Origin: JAKFEE01 sp036675815
GTDB taxonomy: Bacteria > Pseudomonadota > Alphaproteobacteria > Rhodospirillales > Magnetospirillaceae
Length of the DNA: 64,000 bases
Assembly: GCA_036675815.1 (NCBI GenBank)
Contig: JAKFEE010000019.1
Span: forward strand, 1-64,000
Reading direction: 5' to 3'
The translations under genes and the position numbers were made by a program. Below, one piece after another: positions 21,848 to 30,646 of the stretch; within the stretch, counting starts at the first letter, position 1, and each line of letters starts with the position of its first letter. A model generated the notes under the pieces. It made no database searches and had not been told where the DNA came from. It worked only from the letters and a program-made list of their open reading frames with translations.

Positions 21848-22405
21848 CTATCCCGCGAGCGACGTGCCGCGATAGATGGCGGCCAGCGGCAGGGGCAGCT
21901 CGAGCGCCGACAGCGTCAACACCGCCTCGAGGCCGGTCGCCTTCACCGGCTGCCACGACCCGTCCTGGCGGGTGAACATCTCGACAAGGACCTCGTCCTG
22001 GGAAATCAGCAGGTAATGCTGGAGCGACGGCAGCGATTGATAGGCATTCCATTTGATATTGCGGTCTCGATGGCCGGTCGACGGCGACAGCACCTCGGCA
22101 ACGAGGACCGGATGAGTCAGAATATCGCTTTTCTCGTCGATGGCGCCGCAAGCGACGACGACGTCCGGATACATCACGCTCGAGGACGCCGCCACCTTCG
22201 GCCCCTCGCCAAAGACAAAGCAGCGAGTGTGATCGAGGGCGACGCTCAGCCTACTGGCCAAGTTCGTCGCCAGAAGGTGATGGACGAGAGTTCCGCCCAC
22301 CATCATGGTGATGGTGCCGTTCACATACTCGTAGCGTTCCGCCTGGCGTGTCTCCCAGGCGACGAACTCCTCGACGGTCCAGGGTCTGGCTGCGGCTTCG
22401 GCCAT
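21848..22405 (-). CDS. Uma2 family (DUF820) putative restriction endonuclease-fold protein
   Basis: A 185-residue protein of the Uma2/DUF820 family, PD-(D/E)XK nuclease-like. It opens with WTVEEFVAWETRQAERYEYVNG, typical of the family, and has the core motifs YPDVVVACG and LVAEVLSPSTGHRDRNIKW, where the Asp, Glu and Lys form the predicted active site. Biological function is unknown for the family. I chose the ATG at 22405 with GGAGG upstream; one at 22423 is possible. It lies divergently from ubiG, with nothing to suggest a defence island. Confidence 0.85.
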   Translation of the reverse strand: MAEAAARPWTVEEFVAWETRQAERYEYVNGTITMMVGGTLVHHLLATNLASRLSVALDHTRCFVFGEGPKVAASSSVMYPDVVVACGAIDEKSDILTHPVLVAEVLSPSTGHRDRNIKWNAYQSLPSLQHYLLISQDEVLVEMFTRQDGSWQPVKATGLEAVLTLSALELPLPLAAIYRGTSLAG

Positions 22406-22504
22406 CGGCGCCTCCATCACCATAATGTATCCTCGGCGCGGCAGTTGGCAATTGCCGCTTGCGGGTGCTGCCGCCATACTCCGCCGCGCCAAACGGAGGG
22501 AAAC

Positions 22505-23233
22505 ATGGCCGTCAACACCGCCAGCGCCGAGGAAGTCGCCCGCTTCACCGCCATGGCCGAGGAGTGGTGGGATCCCGAAGGCAAGTTTCGCCCGCTGCAC
22601 CGTTTCAATCCGACGCGGTTGCAGTTCATCCGCGACTGCCTGATCCGCCAGTTCGGCCGCGATGCCAGCGACCTGCGCCCGTTCGAGGGCCTGACCCTTC
22701 TCGACGTCGGCTGCGGCGGCGGCCTGTTGTCCGAGCCGCTGGCGCGCATGGGCTTCACCGTCACCGGCATCGACGCCGGCGACAAGAACGTGGCTGTGGC
22801 CAAGATTCATGCCGAGCAATCGGGCCTGGACATCGACTATCGGGTGGCCACGCCCGAACGTCTGGCCGGCGACCAGTTCGACGTGGTCATGATCATGGAG
22901 ATCATCGAGCACGTTCCTGACGTCGCCGAGTTCCTGGCAGCGGTGGCGCCGCTGGTCAAGCCTGGCGGCGCGCTGCTGGCGGCCACGCTGAACCGCACGA
23001 TGAAAGCCTACGCGCTGGCGATCCTCGGGGCCGAATACGTGCTGCGCTGGCTGCCGCCCGGCACCCACGACTGGAACAAGTTCGTGAAGCCGTCGGAACT
23101 CGCCGCGGGCCTGCGCCGCCACGGCCTCGCCGTACACGAGCAAAGGGGGATGACCTACAGTCTCTTCAGCGACGAGTGGGCGCTGACCCGCGACCTGTCG
23201 GTCAATTACATGGTGCACGCGGCCAAAGGCTGA
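22505..23233 (+). CDS. ubiG: Ubiquinone biosynthesis O-methyltransferase UbiG
   Basis: Catalyses the two O-methylations in ubiquinone synthesis. The 242-residue product starts MAVNTASAEEVARFTAMAEEWWDPEGKF, the typical UbiG N-terminus, followed by the S-adenosylmethionine motif LDVGCGGGLLSEPLA and the UbiG-specific HDWNKFVKPSEL. The start at 22505 has GGAGGG upstream. Its position next to lysC is conserved in alphaproteobacteria. Confidence 0.97.
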   Translation: MAVNTASAEEVARFTAMAEEWWDPEGKFRPLHRFNPTRLQFIRDCLIRQFGRDASDLRPFEGLTLLDVGCGGGLLSEPLARMGFTVTGIDAGDKNVAVAKIHAEQSGLDIDYRVATPERLAGDQFDVVMIMEIIEHVPDVAEFLAAVAPLVKPGGALLAATLNRTMKAYALAILGAEYVLRWLPPGTHDWNKFVKPSELAAGLRRHGLAVHEQRGMTYSLFSDEWALTRDLSVNYMVHAAKG

Positions 23234-23358
23234 CCCTGGCATGGCAGATGCGCCCAATGATGGCGCAAATGCCCCAATCGGCGCATATTGCCGCCGTGAG
23301 CCGGCGGCACAGTGTCACTCGCCTCGGACTGTTGAGGCGTCTATCTTAGGAGTGGCAC

Positions 23359-23703
23359 ATGAAGTCCGTGAAGTCCGCCATCGCCGTTGTTGCCCTGGCC
23401 ATCGCCGTCCCCGCCGCCGCCGGTGCCGCCGAACCGGCCAAGGCGAGCGCAACCAAGGCTGCGGTCGAGCAGACGCTCAAGGATGCCGTGACGGAGGCGA
23501 CCGGCAAGGAAGCCGCCGTGAAGGAGGCGGTGGGCAGGGAAGCCGCGGCCACCGAGGCGGCCGGCAAGGGGATCGCGAAGGGGATCGCCAAGGGCGCCCC
23601 CGCCAGCCCCGTCGCCACCCAGGCGCAGGATGCCGATCATGCGGCGAAGCCGAACCTCGACATCAAGACGCCCGAGAGCCCGAAGGCTTCAATGAAACAC
23701 TAG
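23359..23703 (+). CDS. Small Ala/Lys-rich secreted protein
   Basis: A 114-residue protein I do not recognise. It has a signal peptide (MKSVKSAIAVVALAIAVPAAAGAA, cut near residue 22-24) and a low-complexity mature part of Ala, Lys, Glu and Thr with repeated GKEAA, GREAA and AGKGIAKGIAKG units, suggesting a helical, possibly envelope-binding protein. AGGAG precedes the ATG. It stands alone downstream of ubiG and is followed by a strong hairpin. Confidence 0.7.
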   Translation: MKSVKSAIAVVALAIAVPAAAGAAEPAKASATKAAVEQTLKDAVTEATGKEAAVKEAVGREAAATEAAGKGIAKGIAKGAPASPVATQAQDADHAAKPNLDIKTPESPKASMKH

Positions 23704-23713
23704 TCTGGCGCAG

Positions 23714-23745
23714 CGGCGGCGCGGCTTCTCCCGGACGCGCCGCCG
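23714..23745. terminator. Bidirectional hairpin terminator
   Basis: A perfect 10-bp stem CGGCGGCGCG/CGCGCCGCCG with a 12-nt loop, between the convergent small secreted protein and DUF1178 genes. There is no T-run on either side. Confidence 0.5.
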
Positions 23746-23764
23746 GTCCCCGTTGCAGGCGACG

Positions 23765-24184
23765 CTAATTGTCGCCGCGCGGCAGCCACGGGATGGCGGC
23801 GACGTCGATACCTTCGTCCTCGAGGGCCTCGGCCTCCTCCTTGGTGGCCTCGCCGTAGATCCCGCGCGCATCGGTCTCGCCATAGTGGATCTTGCGCGCC
23901 TCTTCGGGGAATTTGTTCCCCACATAGTCGCACTTCTCCTCGACCTGGCGGCGCAAGTCGCCCAGCGCGCGCGTCACCTCGGCCATCACCTGCGCCCGGC
24001 GCTCGACGGCATCGCCGCGCGCCTTGACCAGGCGCGGCGCCATCGGCGCCTTCTCCACCTTGGTGTCGCCACAGATCGGGCACGCGACCTCGCCCGCCGC
24101 CGACTGCGTATCGAAGGCGTCACCGTTCTTGAACCAGCCCTGGAACGGGTGGTCGTGCCGGCACTTGAGGTCGAAGACGATCAT
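23765..24184 (-). CDS. DUF1178 protein
   Basis: A 139-residue protein of the DUF1178 family, starting MIVFDLKCRHDHPFQGWFKN and holding a second CPICGD pair, so a small zinc ribbon (Cys8 and the CxxC) is likely. A basic patch follows (PRLVKARGDAVERRAQ) and an acidic C-terminus with EEAEALEDEGIDVA. Function is unknown. In alphaproteobacteria it is normally next to a nitrilase and glutaredoxin, both of which occur here. Confidence 0.88.
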   Translation of the reverse strand: MIVFDLKCRHDHPFQGWFKNGDAFDTQSAAGEVACPICGDTKVEKAPMAPRLVKARGDAVERRAQVMAEVTRALGDLRRQVEEKCDYVGNKFPEEARKIHYGETDARGIYGEATKEEAEALEDEGIDVAAIPWLPRGDN

Positions 24185-24255
24185 TGCGCCCCTTTACAGG
24201 AGGTGTGTGGCAGTTACAAGACTGTCTGAGTCAGAGTTAAGATCAGGACAAACCC

Positions 24256-24804
24256 ATGCCAGAGCCGGGACATCCCTACCCCGACAAGCCGTCGCCCTGG
24301 GTGATCCGTTTCACCCCGCTCATCCGCCCGGAGGGCAGCGTCCTCGACGTGACCTGCGGCGGTGGGCGGCATGCGCGCTATTTCGTGGAGCGCGGTTTCC
24401 GGCTGACCACTGTCGATCGCGACGTCTCAGGCGTCGCAGACCTGAACGGGCGAGCCGAAGTGGTGCGGGCGGATCTCGAGGACGACAGCCCCTTGCCCCT
24501 GCAAGGGCGCCAGTTCGACTCCGTGATCGTCACCAATTACCTGTGGCGGCCGCTGTTTCCGCAACTGTTCGCCTGGATCGCCGACGGCGGCGTGCTGATC
24601 TATGAAACCTTCGGCCGCGGCAACGAACGCTTCGGACGGCCGCGCAATTCCGACCACCTCCTGCGCCCCGGCGAACTACTGGACCTGGTCCGCGGCAAGC
24701 TCCAGGTGGTGGCTTACGAGGAAGGCATCACCACGAAGCCGGCGGTAGTGCAACGCATCTGCGCGATGAAGGCGGAAGACCCGGTACTGTTGCCCGCGAT
24801 GTAA
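24256..24804 (+). CDS. Class I SAM-dependent methyltransferase
   Basis: A 182-residue methyltransferase with the cofactor motif VLDVTCGGGRHARYF, the acidic residue in LTTVDRDVSG and the motif IVTNYLWRPLF. The compact form resembles TehB-like or small unassigned methyltransferases; the substrate is unknown. Its stop codon TAA (24802-24804) lies inside the left arm of an inverted repeat. Confidence 0.8.
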   Translation: MPEPGHPYPDKPSPWVIRFTPLIRPEGSVLDVTCGGGRHARYFVERGFRLTTVDRDVSGVADLNGRAEVVRADLEDDSPLPLQGRQFDSVIVTNYLWRPLFPQLFAWIADGGVLIYETFGRGNERFGRPRNSDHLLRPGELLDLVRGKLQVVAYEEGITTKPAVVQRICAMKAEDPVLLPAM

Positions 24805-24921
24805 CCACTGAGGCACAGAGACACCGAGACAACCCGGAGAAGGGGTTTCTGCCGGCATTGCCGGCAACAATCCCTCCTTTCTCTCAGCGAGTTCTCTATG
24901 TCTCTGTGCCTCTGTGGTTAC
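24802..24921. repeat. Long inverted repeat providing stop codons to both converging genes
   Basis: Arms of about 29 bp (26 matching), opening GTAACCACTGAGGCACAGAG and closing with CTCTGTGCCTCTGTGGTTAC, with a smaller CCGGCATTGCCGG palindrome in the loop. The TAA in the left arm ends the rightward methyltransferase and the mirror TAA in the right arm ends the leftward nitrilase. The motif is one of the interspersed palindromes seen in many bacterial genomes. It may also act as a bidirectional terminator. Confidence 0.85.
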
Positions 24922-25733
24922 ACTGTAAAATCGCGGTCGTGGCTGAGCGCCGGCACCTGCCGCCGCGCCTCGGCCACCAAGTCGGTGTCGATATCGGCGA
25001 TGACGAAGCCCTGGGCCTCGCCGGCATCGGCCAGCACTTCGCCCCAAGGGGCGACGATCAGGGCATGACCATAGGTTTCGCGGCCGGTTTCGTGCTTGCC
25101 GGTCTGCGCCGGGGCGAAGATGAAGCAGCCGGTTTCGATCGCCCGCGCCCGTAGCAGCACGTGCCAGTGCGCCATGCCGGTGACCCGCGTGAACGCAGAG
25201 GGAACGCTGATGAAGTCGGCACCGGCCTTCGCCAAGGCGCGGAACAGCTGCGGAAAGCGCAAATCGTAGCAGATCGTCAGGCCCAGGCCGCCCCAGGATG
25301 TCGGGGCGACCACGGCGCGATCGCCGGCGACGAAGGTGGCTGATTCGCGATAGCTCTCGCCGTTGGGAAGGTCGACATCGAACATGTGGATCTTGTCGTA
25401 GCTGGCGACGACCTCGCCATGCGGATCGATGACGAACGCCCGATTGGCGACGCGGCCGTCGGCCGCCAGGATCGCCAGCGTCCCCGCGTGCAGCCACAGC
25501 CCCGTCTCCCGCGCCAGGTCGCGAAACGCGGCCAGCGCCATGTGCTGGGCCTCGGGCATGGCCTTGGCTGTGATCTTGGCCCGCCCCCATTCCATCATCG
25601 CCACGTTCTCAGGCATCAATACGAGATCGGCGCCGGCGGCACGCGCCTCGCGGGCCAAACCGCAGGCTGCCTCGATGTTGGGCGCCATGTCGCGGCCGGC
25701 GGTGACCTGGATGCAGGCGGCCTTGAACTTCAC
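24918..25733 (-). CDS. Carbon-nitrogen hydrolase (Nit1/Nit2-like amidase)
   Basis: A nitrilase-superfamily amidase of 271 residues with the complete triad E42 (MPENVAM), K114 (YDKIHMFDVD) and C155 (TICYDLRFP). The segment HMFDVDLPNGESYRES resembles the Nit subfamily that hydrolyses deaminated glutathione or omega-amides, a repair function; glutaredoxin encoded immediately upstream fits a glutathione link, but this is inference. The start is a GTG overlapping the grxC stop in GTGA. Confidence 0.9.
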   Translation of the reverse strand: MKFKAACIQVTAGRDMAPNIEAACGLAREARAAGADLVLMPENVAMMEWGRAKITAKAMPEAQHMALAAFRDLARETGLWLHAGTLAILAADGRVANRAFVIDPHGEVVASYDKIHMFDVDLPNGESYRESATFVAGDRAVVAPTSWGGLGLTICYDLRFPQLFRALAKAGADFISVPSAFTRVTGMAHWHVLLRARAIETGCFIFAPAQTGKHETGRETYGHALIVAPWGEVLADAGEAQGFVIADIDTDLVAEARRQVPALSHDRDFTV

Positions 25734-25987
25734 TTCTGCCCCGCGAGCAACGGGTCGAGCCTGCCATCGCGGTCGAGGGCGTGCAGATCGTCGCAGCCAC
25801 CGACATGGAAATCGTCGATGAAGATCTGCGGCACGGTGGTGCGGCCATTGGCGCGGCGCGTCATCTCGTCGCGGCCGCCGGTGCTGACGTCGTATTCCGT
25901 GAAGACGACGCCCTTCGCGTTCAACAGCTTCTTGGCGCGGGTGCAATAGGGGCAGTAGTCGGCGGTGTAGATTTCAACGAGCGGCAT
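25730..25987 (-). CDS. grxC: Glutaredoxin 3
   Basis: A dithiol glutaredoxin of 85 residues reducing disulfides with glutathione. It has the active site C12-P-Y-C15, the cis-proline loop TTVPQIFID and the glutathione-binding GGCDDLHAL. The ATG at 25987 has AAGGAGAC upstream. It overlaps the nitrilase gene by 4 nt, and comF lies 50 nt upstream on the same strand. Confidence 0.95.
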   Translation of the reverse strand: MPLVEIYTADYCPYCTRAKKLLNAKGVVFTEYDVSTGGRDEMTRRANGRTTVPQIFIDDFHVGGCDDLHALDRDGRLDPLLAGQK

Positions 25988-26037
25988 ACCTGTCTCCTTG
26001 TGACAGCCGCTAAATATAATCGTCCTCAGCCAAATGG

Positions 26038-26775
26038 CTAGCTGGCGCGCACCACGCGCGCCAAGGTCAGCACGTCGACGGCGGTGGCGCCGGCGGCCAG
26101 CAGCACCCGCGTACACTCGCCGGCAGTTGCCCCCGTGGTCAGCACGTCGTCGACCAACAGCACGGTCCTGCCCACCACCAGGCGCTCGTCGCGCACGGCA
26201 AAGGCTTTGCGGACGTTACGCTGCCGCTGCGTGCGGCCGAGCTGTCCTTGTGAGGGCGTGCGCCGCTGTCGCCGCAGGGCGTCGGGGATAGCCGGCACCT
26301 CTGCCTGCTTCGCCAGCGCCAACGTCAGCAGGGCTGCCTGGTTGTAGCGGCGGCTGAACAGCCGGGTCCAGTGCAGGGGCACCGGCACTACGACATCGGC
26401 GCCGGCCAGCATATCGGCCCCGGCGCGCGCAAGCCAGCGGCCGAAGGTCGGCGCCATGTCGAGGCGATCGCCGTGCTTGAACCGCAGGACCAGGTGCTTG
26501 CCGTGCTCGTCGTAGCGAAAGACGGCGCGCGCCCGCCGGAACGGCGGCGGTTCGCGAATGCAGCCGCCGCACAGCGCCTGCGGCCCGGGGTCGATGTCGA
26601 ACGGCACGCCGCAGCACGCGCACAACGGACTGTCGATGAAGCTGATCGACTCCCAACAGGTCGCGCACAGGGCTCCCGGTTCCGACACCAGAGCATTGCA
26701 GCCCAGGCATTGCGGGGGAAGCACGGCGTCAAGGGCGATACGCCCCGCCCGCCGCATGGCCTCGAGCACCTGCAT
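26038..26775 (-). CDS. ComF family phosphoribosyltransferase-like protein
   Basis: A 245-residue protein with an N-terminal zinc-finger region (CLGC, CATC, CACC, CGGC pairs) and a C-terminal phosphoribosyltransferase domain with VLLVDDVLTTGAT. ComF/GntX proteins are linked to DNA uptake or carbon utilisation, but their biochemical role is uncertain. It forms a leftward group with grxC and the nitrilase and is divergent from the next methyltransferase. Confidence 0.92.
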   Translation of the reverse strand: MQVLEAMRRAGRIALDAVLPPQCLGCNALVSEPGALCATCWESISFIDSPLCACCGVPFDIDPGPQALCGGCIREPPPFRRARAVFRYDEHGKHLVLRFKHGDRLDMAPTFGRWLARAGADMLAGADVVVPVPLHWTRLFSRRYNQAALLTLALAKQAEVPAIPDALRRQRRTPSQGQLGRTQRQRNVRKAFAVRDERLVVGRTVLLVDDVLTTGATAGECTRVLLAAGATAVDVLTLARVVRAS

Positions 26776-26821
26776 GCTTTCGACCTTTCACGAGATCAGT
26801 CCTCCCTCTATATACCGTGCC

Positions 26822-27715
26822 ATGCCTGATCCCGTGCACATCTTCGACAGGCGGGCGCTGCGCCGCCACCGTGACCGCGCCGCCGCGACACTCGCCGATC
26901 ACGACTTTCTGTTTCGCGAAAGCGCCGAACGCCTGGCGGACCGCCTGGAGGATGTGACGCGCCGCTTTCCCGTGGCGCTCGACCTTGGCTGCCATGGCGG
27001 CGAATTCGGCCGGATCCTGGCCGACCGCGGCGGCATCGAGACCCTGGTCCAGGCCGACCTGTCGCCGGCGATGGCGCGGCAGGCCGGTGGCTTGGCTGTC
27101 GCGGCGGACGAGGAGTGGCTGCCTTTCGCCGACGGCAGCTTCGATCTGGTCGTCAGCAATCTGTCGCTGCACTGGGTCAACGACCTACCCGGCACCCTGG
27201 CGCAGATCCGCCGCATCCTGAAGCCGGACGGCCTGTTGCTGGCGGCCCTGCTGGGCGGCGACACGCTGATCGAATTGCGCCGCGCCTGGATGGAGGCCGA
27301 ACTGGCCGAGGAAGGCGGAGCCGGGCCGCGTATCGCCCCCTTCGCCGATGTCCGCGATTGCGGGAGCCTGCTGCAGCGGGCGGGACTTGCGCTGCCGGTG
27401 GCCGATTGCGACACCATCTCGGTCAGCTACGCCGATCCGATGCGATTGCTGGCCGATCTGCGTGGCATGGGCGAGAGCAACGCCGTCGCCGGGCGCCGCA
27501 AGGGCTTCACGCGCCGCGCCACCATGCTGCGGATGCTCGCCAGCTACGGCGATCTGTTTGCCGGCACCGACGGCCGCATACCGGCGACGTTTCAGATCGT
27601 GACCCTCACCGCGTGGGCGCCGCACGAGTCGCAGCCTCGGCCGTTGAAGCCGGGCAGTGGTAAGATCAGCCTGGCCGACGCCCTCACCGACACCTCTCCA
27701 CCACGCACACAGTGA
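26822..27715 (+). CDS. SAM-dependent methyltransferase (BioC/NDUFAF5-like)
   Basis: A 297-residue protein starting MPDPVHIFDRRALRRHRDRAA, with the cofactor motif ALDLGCHGGEFGRIL and LSLHWVNDLPGTL. This architecture is that of the family including mitochondrial NDUFAF5, which modifies a complex I arginine, and BioC of biotin synthesis. In alphaproteobacteria the gene next to comF is usually of the former type; I prefer this, with the reaction left open. Confidence 0.82.
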   Translation: MPDPVHIFDRRALRRHRDRAAATLADHDFLFRESAERLADRLEDVTRRFPVALDLGCHGGEFGRILADRGGIETLVQADLSPAMARQAGGLAVAADEEWLPFADGSFDLVVSNLSLHWVNDLPGTLAQIRRILKPDGLLLAALLGGDTLIELRRAWMEAELAEEGGAGPRIAPFADVRDCGSLLQRAGLALPVADCDTISVSYADPMRLLADLRGMGESNAVAGRRKGFTRRATMLRMLASYGDLFAGTDGRIPATFQIVTLTAWAPHESQPRPLKPGSGKISLADALTDTSPPRTQ

Positions 27716-27776
27716 CCACCGTAACGCGATGGTCCGCAGCCTTGATCGCCATCGGCGTGGCCAGTAATGTCGGGCG

Positions 27777-28472
27777 ATGCAGTTTTCCGCCCCTTTGATC
27801 CGCGGCACGCTCGTGCGGCGCTATAAGCGCTTCCTGTCCGATGTCCTGCTCGATACGGGCGAGACCGTCACCGCGCACTGCGCCAATTCCGGGCGCATGA
27901 TCGGCCTGTGCGAGCCGGGTACCGAGGTGTGGCTGTCGCGCTCGGCCAATCCCGCCCGCAAGCTGCCCTACAGCTGGGAAATGGTGGGTCTCGCCCATGG
28001 CCTGGTCGGGATCAACACGATGCACCCCAATGCCTTGGCCGAAGAGGCCATTCGGAGCGGGCAGATTCCCGAACTGGCCGGTTACGCCAGCCTGCGGCGC
28101 GAGGTCAACTACGGGCGATGTTCGCGCATCGACCTGTTGCTGGAAGGCCCGGACCTCCCCAAATGCTTCGTCGAAGTGAAGAACGTGCACCTGCGGCGCG
28201 GCGAGCGAGCGGAGTTTCCCGACGCCAAGACCGAACGCGGCACCCGCCATCTGGCGGAACTGCGGGACATGGTGATGCAGGGGGCGCGCGCCGTTATGCT
28301 TTACTTGGTGCAGCGCGGCGACTGCCGCAGCTTTGCCATCGCCGCGGACATCGATCCGGCCTATGCTGCCGCCTTCAAAACGGCAACCGCGGCCGGGGTC
28401 GAGGTCCTTTGCTATGATTGCCGCTTGACCCTCGACGGCATCGCCATCGGCCGGCCCCTACCGGCGGCGTGA
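27777..28472 (+). CDS. sfsA: Sugar fermentation stimulation protein homologue SfsA
   Basis: A 231-residue SfsA protein with RGTLVRRYKRFLSDVLL, CANSGRM and the nuclease-like core VEVKNVHLRRG and DAKTERGTRHL. Nucleic acid binding is reported for the family; the cellular role is unclear. It precedes map by 16 nt and may share its transcript. Confidence 0.93.
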   Translation: MQFSAPLIRGTLVRRYKRFLSDVLLDTGETVTAHCANSGRMIGLCEPGTEVWLSRSANPARKLPYSWEMVGLAHGLVGINTMHPNALAEEAIRSGQIPELAGYASLRREVNYGRCSRIDLLLEGPDLPKCFVEVKNVHLRRGERAEFPDAKTERGTRHLAELRDMVMQGARAVMLYLVQRGDCRSFAIAADIDPAYAAAFKTATAAGVEVLCYDCRLTLDGIAIGRPLPAA

Positions 28473-28488
28473 GCCACATGCAGAATAG

Positions 28489-29313
28489 ATGATCGAGATG
28501 GAACACGACGAAATCGCACTCTCCGGCAACCGCGTTCGCCTCCACAGCCCCGGCGACTTCGAAGGCATGCGTCGCGCCGGCCGCCTGGCCGCCGAGTGCC
28601 TCGACCTCGTCACGCCGCACGTCGGCACCGGGGTAACCACCGAGGAACTCGACAGGCTATGCCACGAGTTCATTCTCGCCGCCGGCGCGGTGCCGGCACC
28701 GCTGGGTTATCGCGGCTTTCCCAAGTCGATCTGCACCTCGGTCAACCACGTCGTCTGCCATGGCATCCCCGGCGACAAGGTTCTGCGCGACGGCGACATC
28801 GTCAACATCGACGTCACCGTCATCCTCGATGGCTGGCACGGCGACACCAGCCGCATGTATTTCGTCGGCAAGCCGAGCATCAAGGCCAAGAACCTCGTCG
28901 ACGTCACCTACGACGCGATGATGAAGGGCATCGAGGCGGTGCGCCCGGGCGCGACCCTGGGCGACATCGGCCATCTCATCCAATCCCATGCCGAGGCACA
29001 CCGGTGCTCGGTCGTGCGCGACTTCTGTGGCCACGGTCTCGGCCGGGTGTTCCATGAGCCACCGAACGTCATGCATTACGGCAAGAAGGGCCATGGCCTC
29101 GTCCTGCATGAGGGCATGTTCTTCACCATCGAGCCGATGATCAATGCCGGGCGTTACGAGACCAAGATCCTCGCCGACGGATGGACGGCGGTGACCAAGG
29201 ACAAGTCGCTGTCGGCGCAGTTCGAGCACTCGATCGGCGTCACCGCCGACGGCTGCGAGATCTTCACGCTGTCGCCGAAGGGGCTGCATCGGCCGCCCTA
29301 CGGCATCGAATGA
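28489..29313 (+). CDS. map: Methionine aminopeptidase, type I
   Basis: Removes the initiator methionine from new proteins. The 274-residue pita-bread enzyme shows the metal ligands in NIDVTVILDGWHGDTS, CGHGLGRVFHE, TIEPMI and EHSIGVT. A short N-terminal extension of about ten residues is normal. Its stop overlaps the radC start in ATGA. Confidence 0.97.
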   Translation: MIEMEHDEIALSGNRVRLHSPGDFEGMRRAGRLAAECLDLVTPHVGTGVTTEELDRLCHEFILAAGAVPAPLGYRGFPKSICTSVNHVVCHGIPGDKVLRDGDIVNIDVTVILDGWHGDTSRMYFVGKPSIKAKNLVDVTYDAMMKGIEAVRPGATLGDIGHLIQSHAEAHRCSVVRDFCGHGLGRVFHEPPNVMHYGKKGHGLVLHEGMFFTIEPMINAGRYETKILADGWTAVTKDKSLSAQFEHSIGVTADGCEIFTLSPKGLHRPPYGIE

Positions 29314-30023
29314 CGGATCTCTTCCCCAACGAAGAGATCGCCCGCGGGGCCGAGAAACCCCATTACCTGGGGCACCGCCAACGCCTGCGCGCCCGTTTCC
29401 TGGCATCGCCCCAGACCTTGCCGGATTACGAGTTGCTGGAGTTGCTGCTGTGCCTGGCGGTGCCGCAACGCGACATGAAACCGCTGGCCAAGGCCTTGAT
29501 GACGCGTTTCGGCAGCTTTGCCGCGGTCATCTCGGCGGACTTCGCCGAGCTTACCGCGGTCGAAGGCGTCAAGGAAAACACCGCTGCGGCCCTCAAACTG
29601 GCGCGCGAAGCGGCCATGCGCCTGACTCGCCAGCAAGTGCTCAACCGACCGGTGGTCTCGTCGTGGGACGCATTGCTCGACTACTGCCGCGCCAACCTGG
29701 GGTTCGATGCCACCGAGCGCTTCCACATCCTGTTCCTCGACCGCAAGAACGCGCTGATCGCCGATGAGCAGCAGCAGAAGGGGACGGTCGACCACACCCC
29801 GGTCTACCCCCGTGAGGTGGTGAAGCGCGCCCTCGAACTGTCGGCCTCGGCCATCATCATGGTGCACAACCACCCGTCGGGCGACGTCAAGCCGTCGCGC
29901 GCCGACATCGAGGTGACCAAACAGGTGCGCGATGCCCTCAAGGCGGTGGGGCTTGCCCTGCACGACCACCTGATCATCAGTCGTGCCGGTCATACCTCGC
30001 TCAAGAGCATGGGGCTCATCTGA
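29310..30023 (+). CDS. radC: RadC/JAB domain protein (DNA repair protein family)
   Basis: A 237-residue RadC protein with N-terminal helix-hairpin-helix (FAELTAVEGVKENTAA) and the C-terminal JAB metallo-domain motif HNHPSGDVKPSRAD with an upstream glutamate. The DNA-repair role once claimed for RadC is doubtful; the function is unknown. The start at 29310 overlaps map by 4 nt; the frame is open further upstream inside map. A short GATTGC/GCAATC dyad follows at 30032-30051. Confidence 0.92.
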   Translation: MTDLFPNEEIARGAEKPHYLGHRQRLRARFLASPQTLPDYELLELLLCLAVPQRDMKPLAKALMTRFGSFAAVISADFAELTAVEGVKENTAAALKLAREAAMRLTRQQVLNRPVVSSWDALLDYCRANLGFDATERFHILFLDRKNALIADEQQQKGTVDHTPVYPREVVKRALELSASAIIMVHNHPSGDVKPSRADIEVTKQVRDALKAVGLALHDHLIISRAGHTSLKSMGLI

Positions 30024-30085
30024 AAACGTCGGATTGCTCCACTGGGCAATCGCTTTCCAGTTGCCGGACTACCCCTTTTGGCAAT

Positions 30086-30553
30086 ATGCTCCGCCGCGTG
30101 AGCGAATCATATTACAACATCGTCAGGCTCATCGAGCGCCTGCACCGCCATTTCCTCGATGTATTGCGCAGCGAGCTGCGCAAGATCAACATCGAGGACA
30201 TCAATGCCGTCCAGGCGTTGCTCCTCTACAATGTCGGCGAGGCGGAAGTCGTCATTCGCGACCTCAAGGACCGCGGCTACTATCACGGCTCCAACGTCTC
30301 GTATAACATCAAGAAGCTCACGGAATTCGGCTACATCACGCAGGAACGCTGCTCGCACGACCGCCGTTCGATCCGCCTCAAGCTGACCGAGAAGGGCATC
30401 CAGCTGTGCGGCGTGGTCGGCGACTTGCAGAAGCACTTGGCGGTCAAGGTCACCTCCACGCCCGATTCCGAGGCCGAACTGGACAATGCCGGCCGCGCCC
30501 TGCAGCGGCTCGAACGCATCTGGACCGACTACATCCGCTACGGCCGCGACTAG
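30086..30553 (+). CDS. MarR-family transcription regulator, LdtR-like
   Basis: A 155-residue winged-helix regulator. The segments NAVQALLLYNVGE, RGYYHGSNVSYNIKKL and ERCSHDRRSIRLKLTEKG closely follow the LdtR group of alphaproteobacteria, regulators of L,D-transpeptidases and stress tolerance in rhizobia and Liberibacter. Its targets here are unknown. A dyad TTGCC/GGCAA at about 30060-30085, just before the start, could be an autoregulatory operator. Confidence 0.88.
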   Translation: MLRRVSESYYNIVRLIERLHRHFLDVLRSELRKINIEDINAVQALLLYNVGEAEVVIRDLKDRGYYHGSNVSYNIKKLTEFGYITQERCSHDRRSIRLKLTEKGIQLCGVVGDLQKHLAVKVTSTPDSEAELDNAGRALQRLERIWTDYIRYGRD

Positions 30554-30646
30554 CCGGCGGATACCCCGGCCGAAGGCTATCGTCGTGGCAGCCTGACGAC
30601 GCCGCCTTCCCTTGCTAGGATGACCATCCCACAGCCGGAGCCGCCC

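Noticed and set aside
21848..22405. Uma2-type gene as a sign of a defence island
   Set aside because: It stands alone among conserved housekeeping genes and has no restriction, toxin-antitoxin or phage genes nearby.
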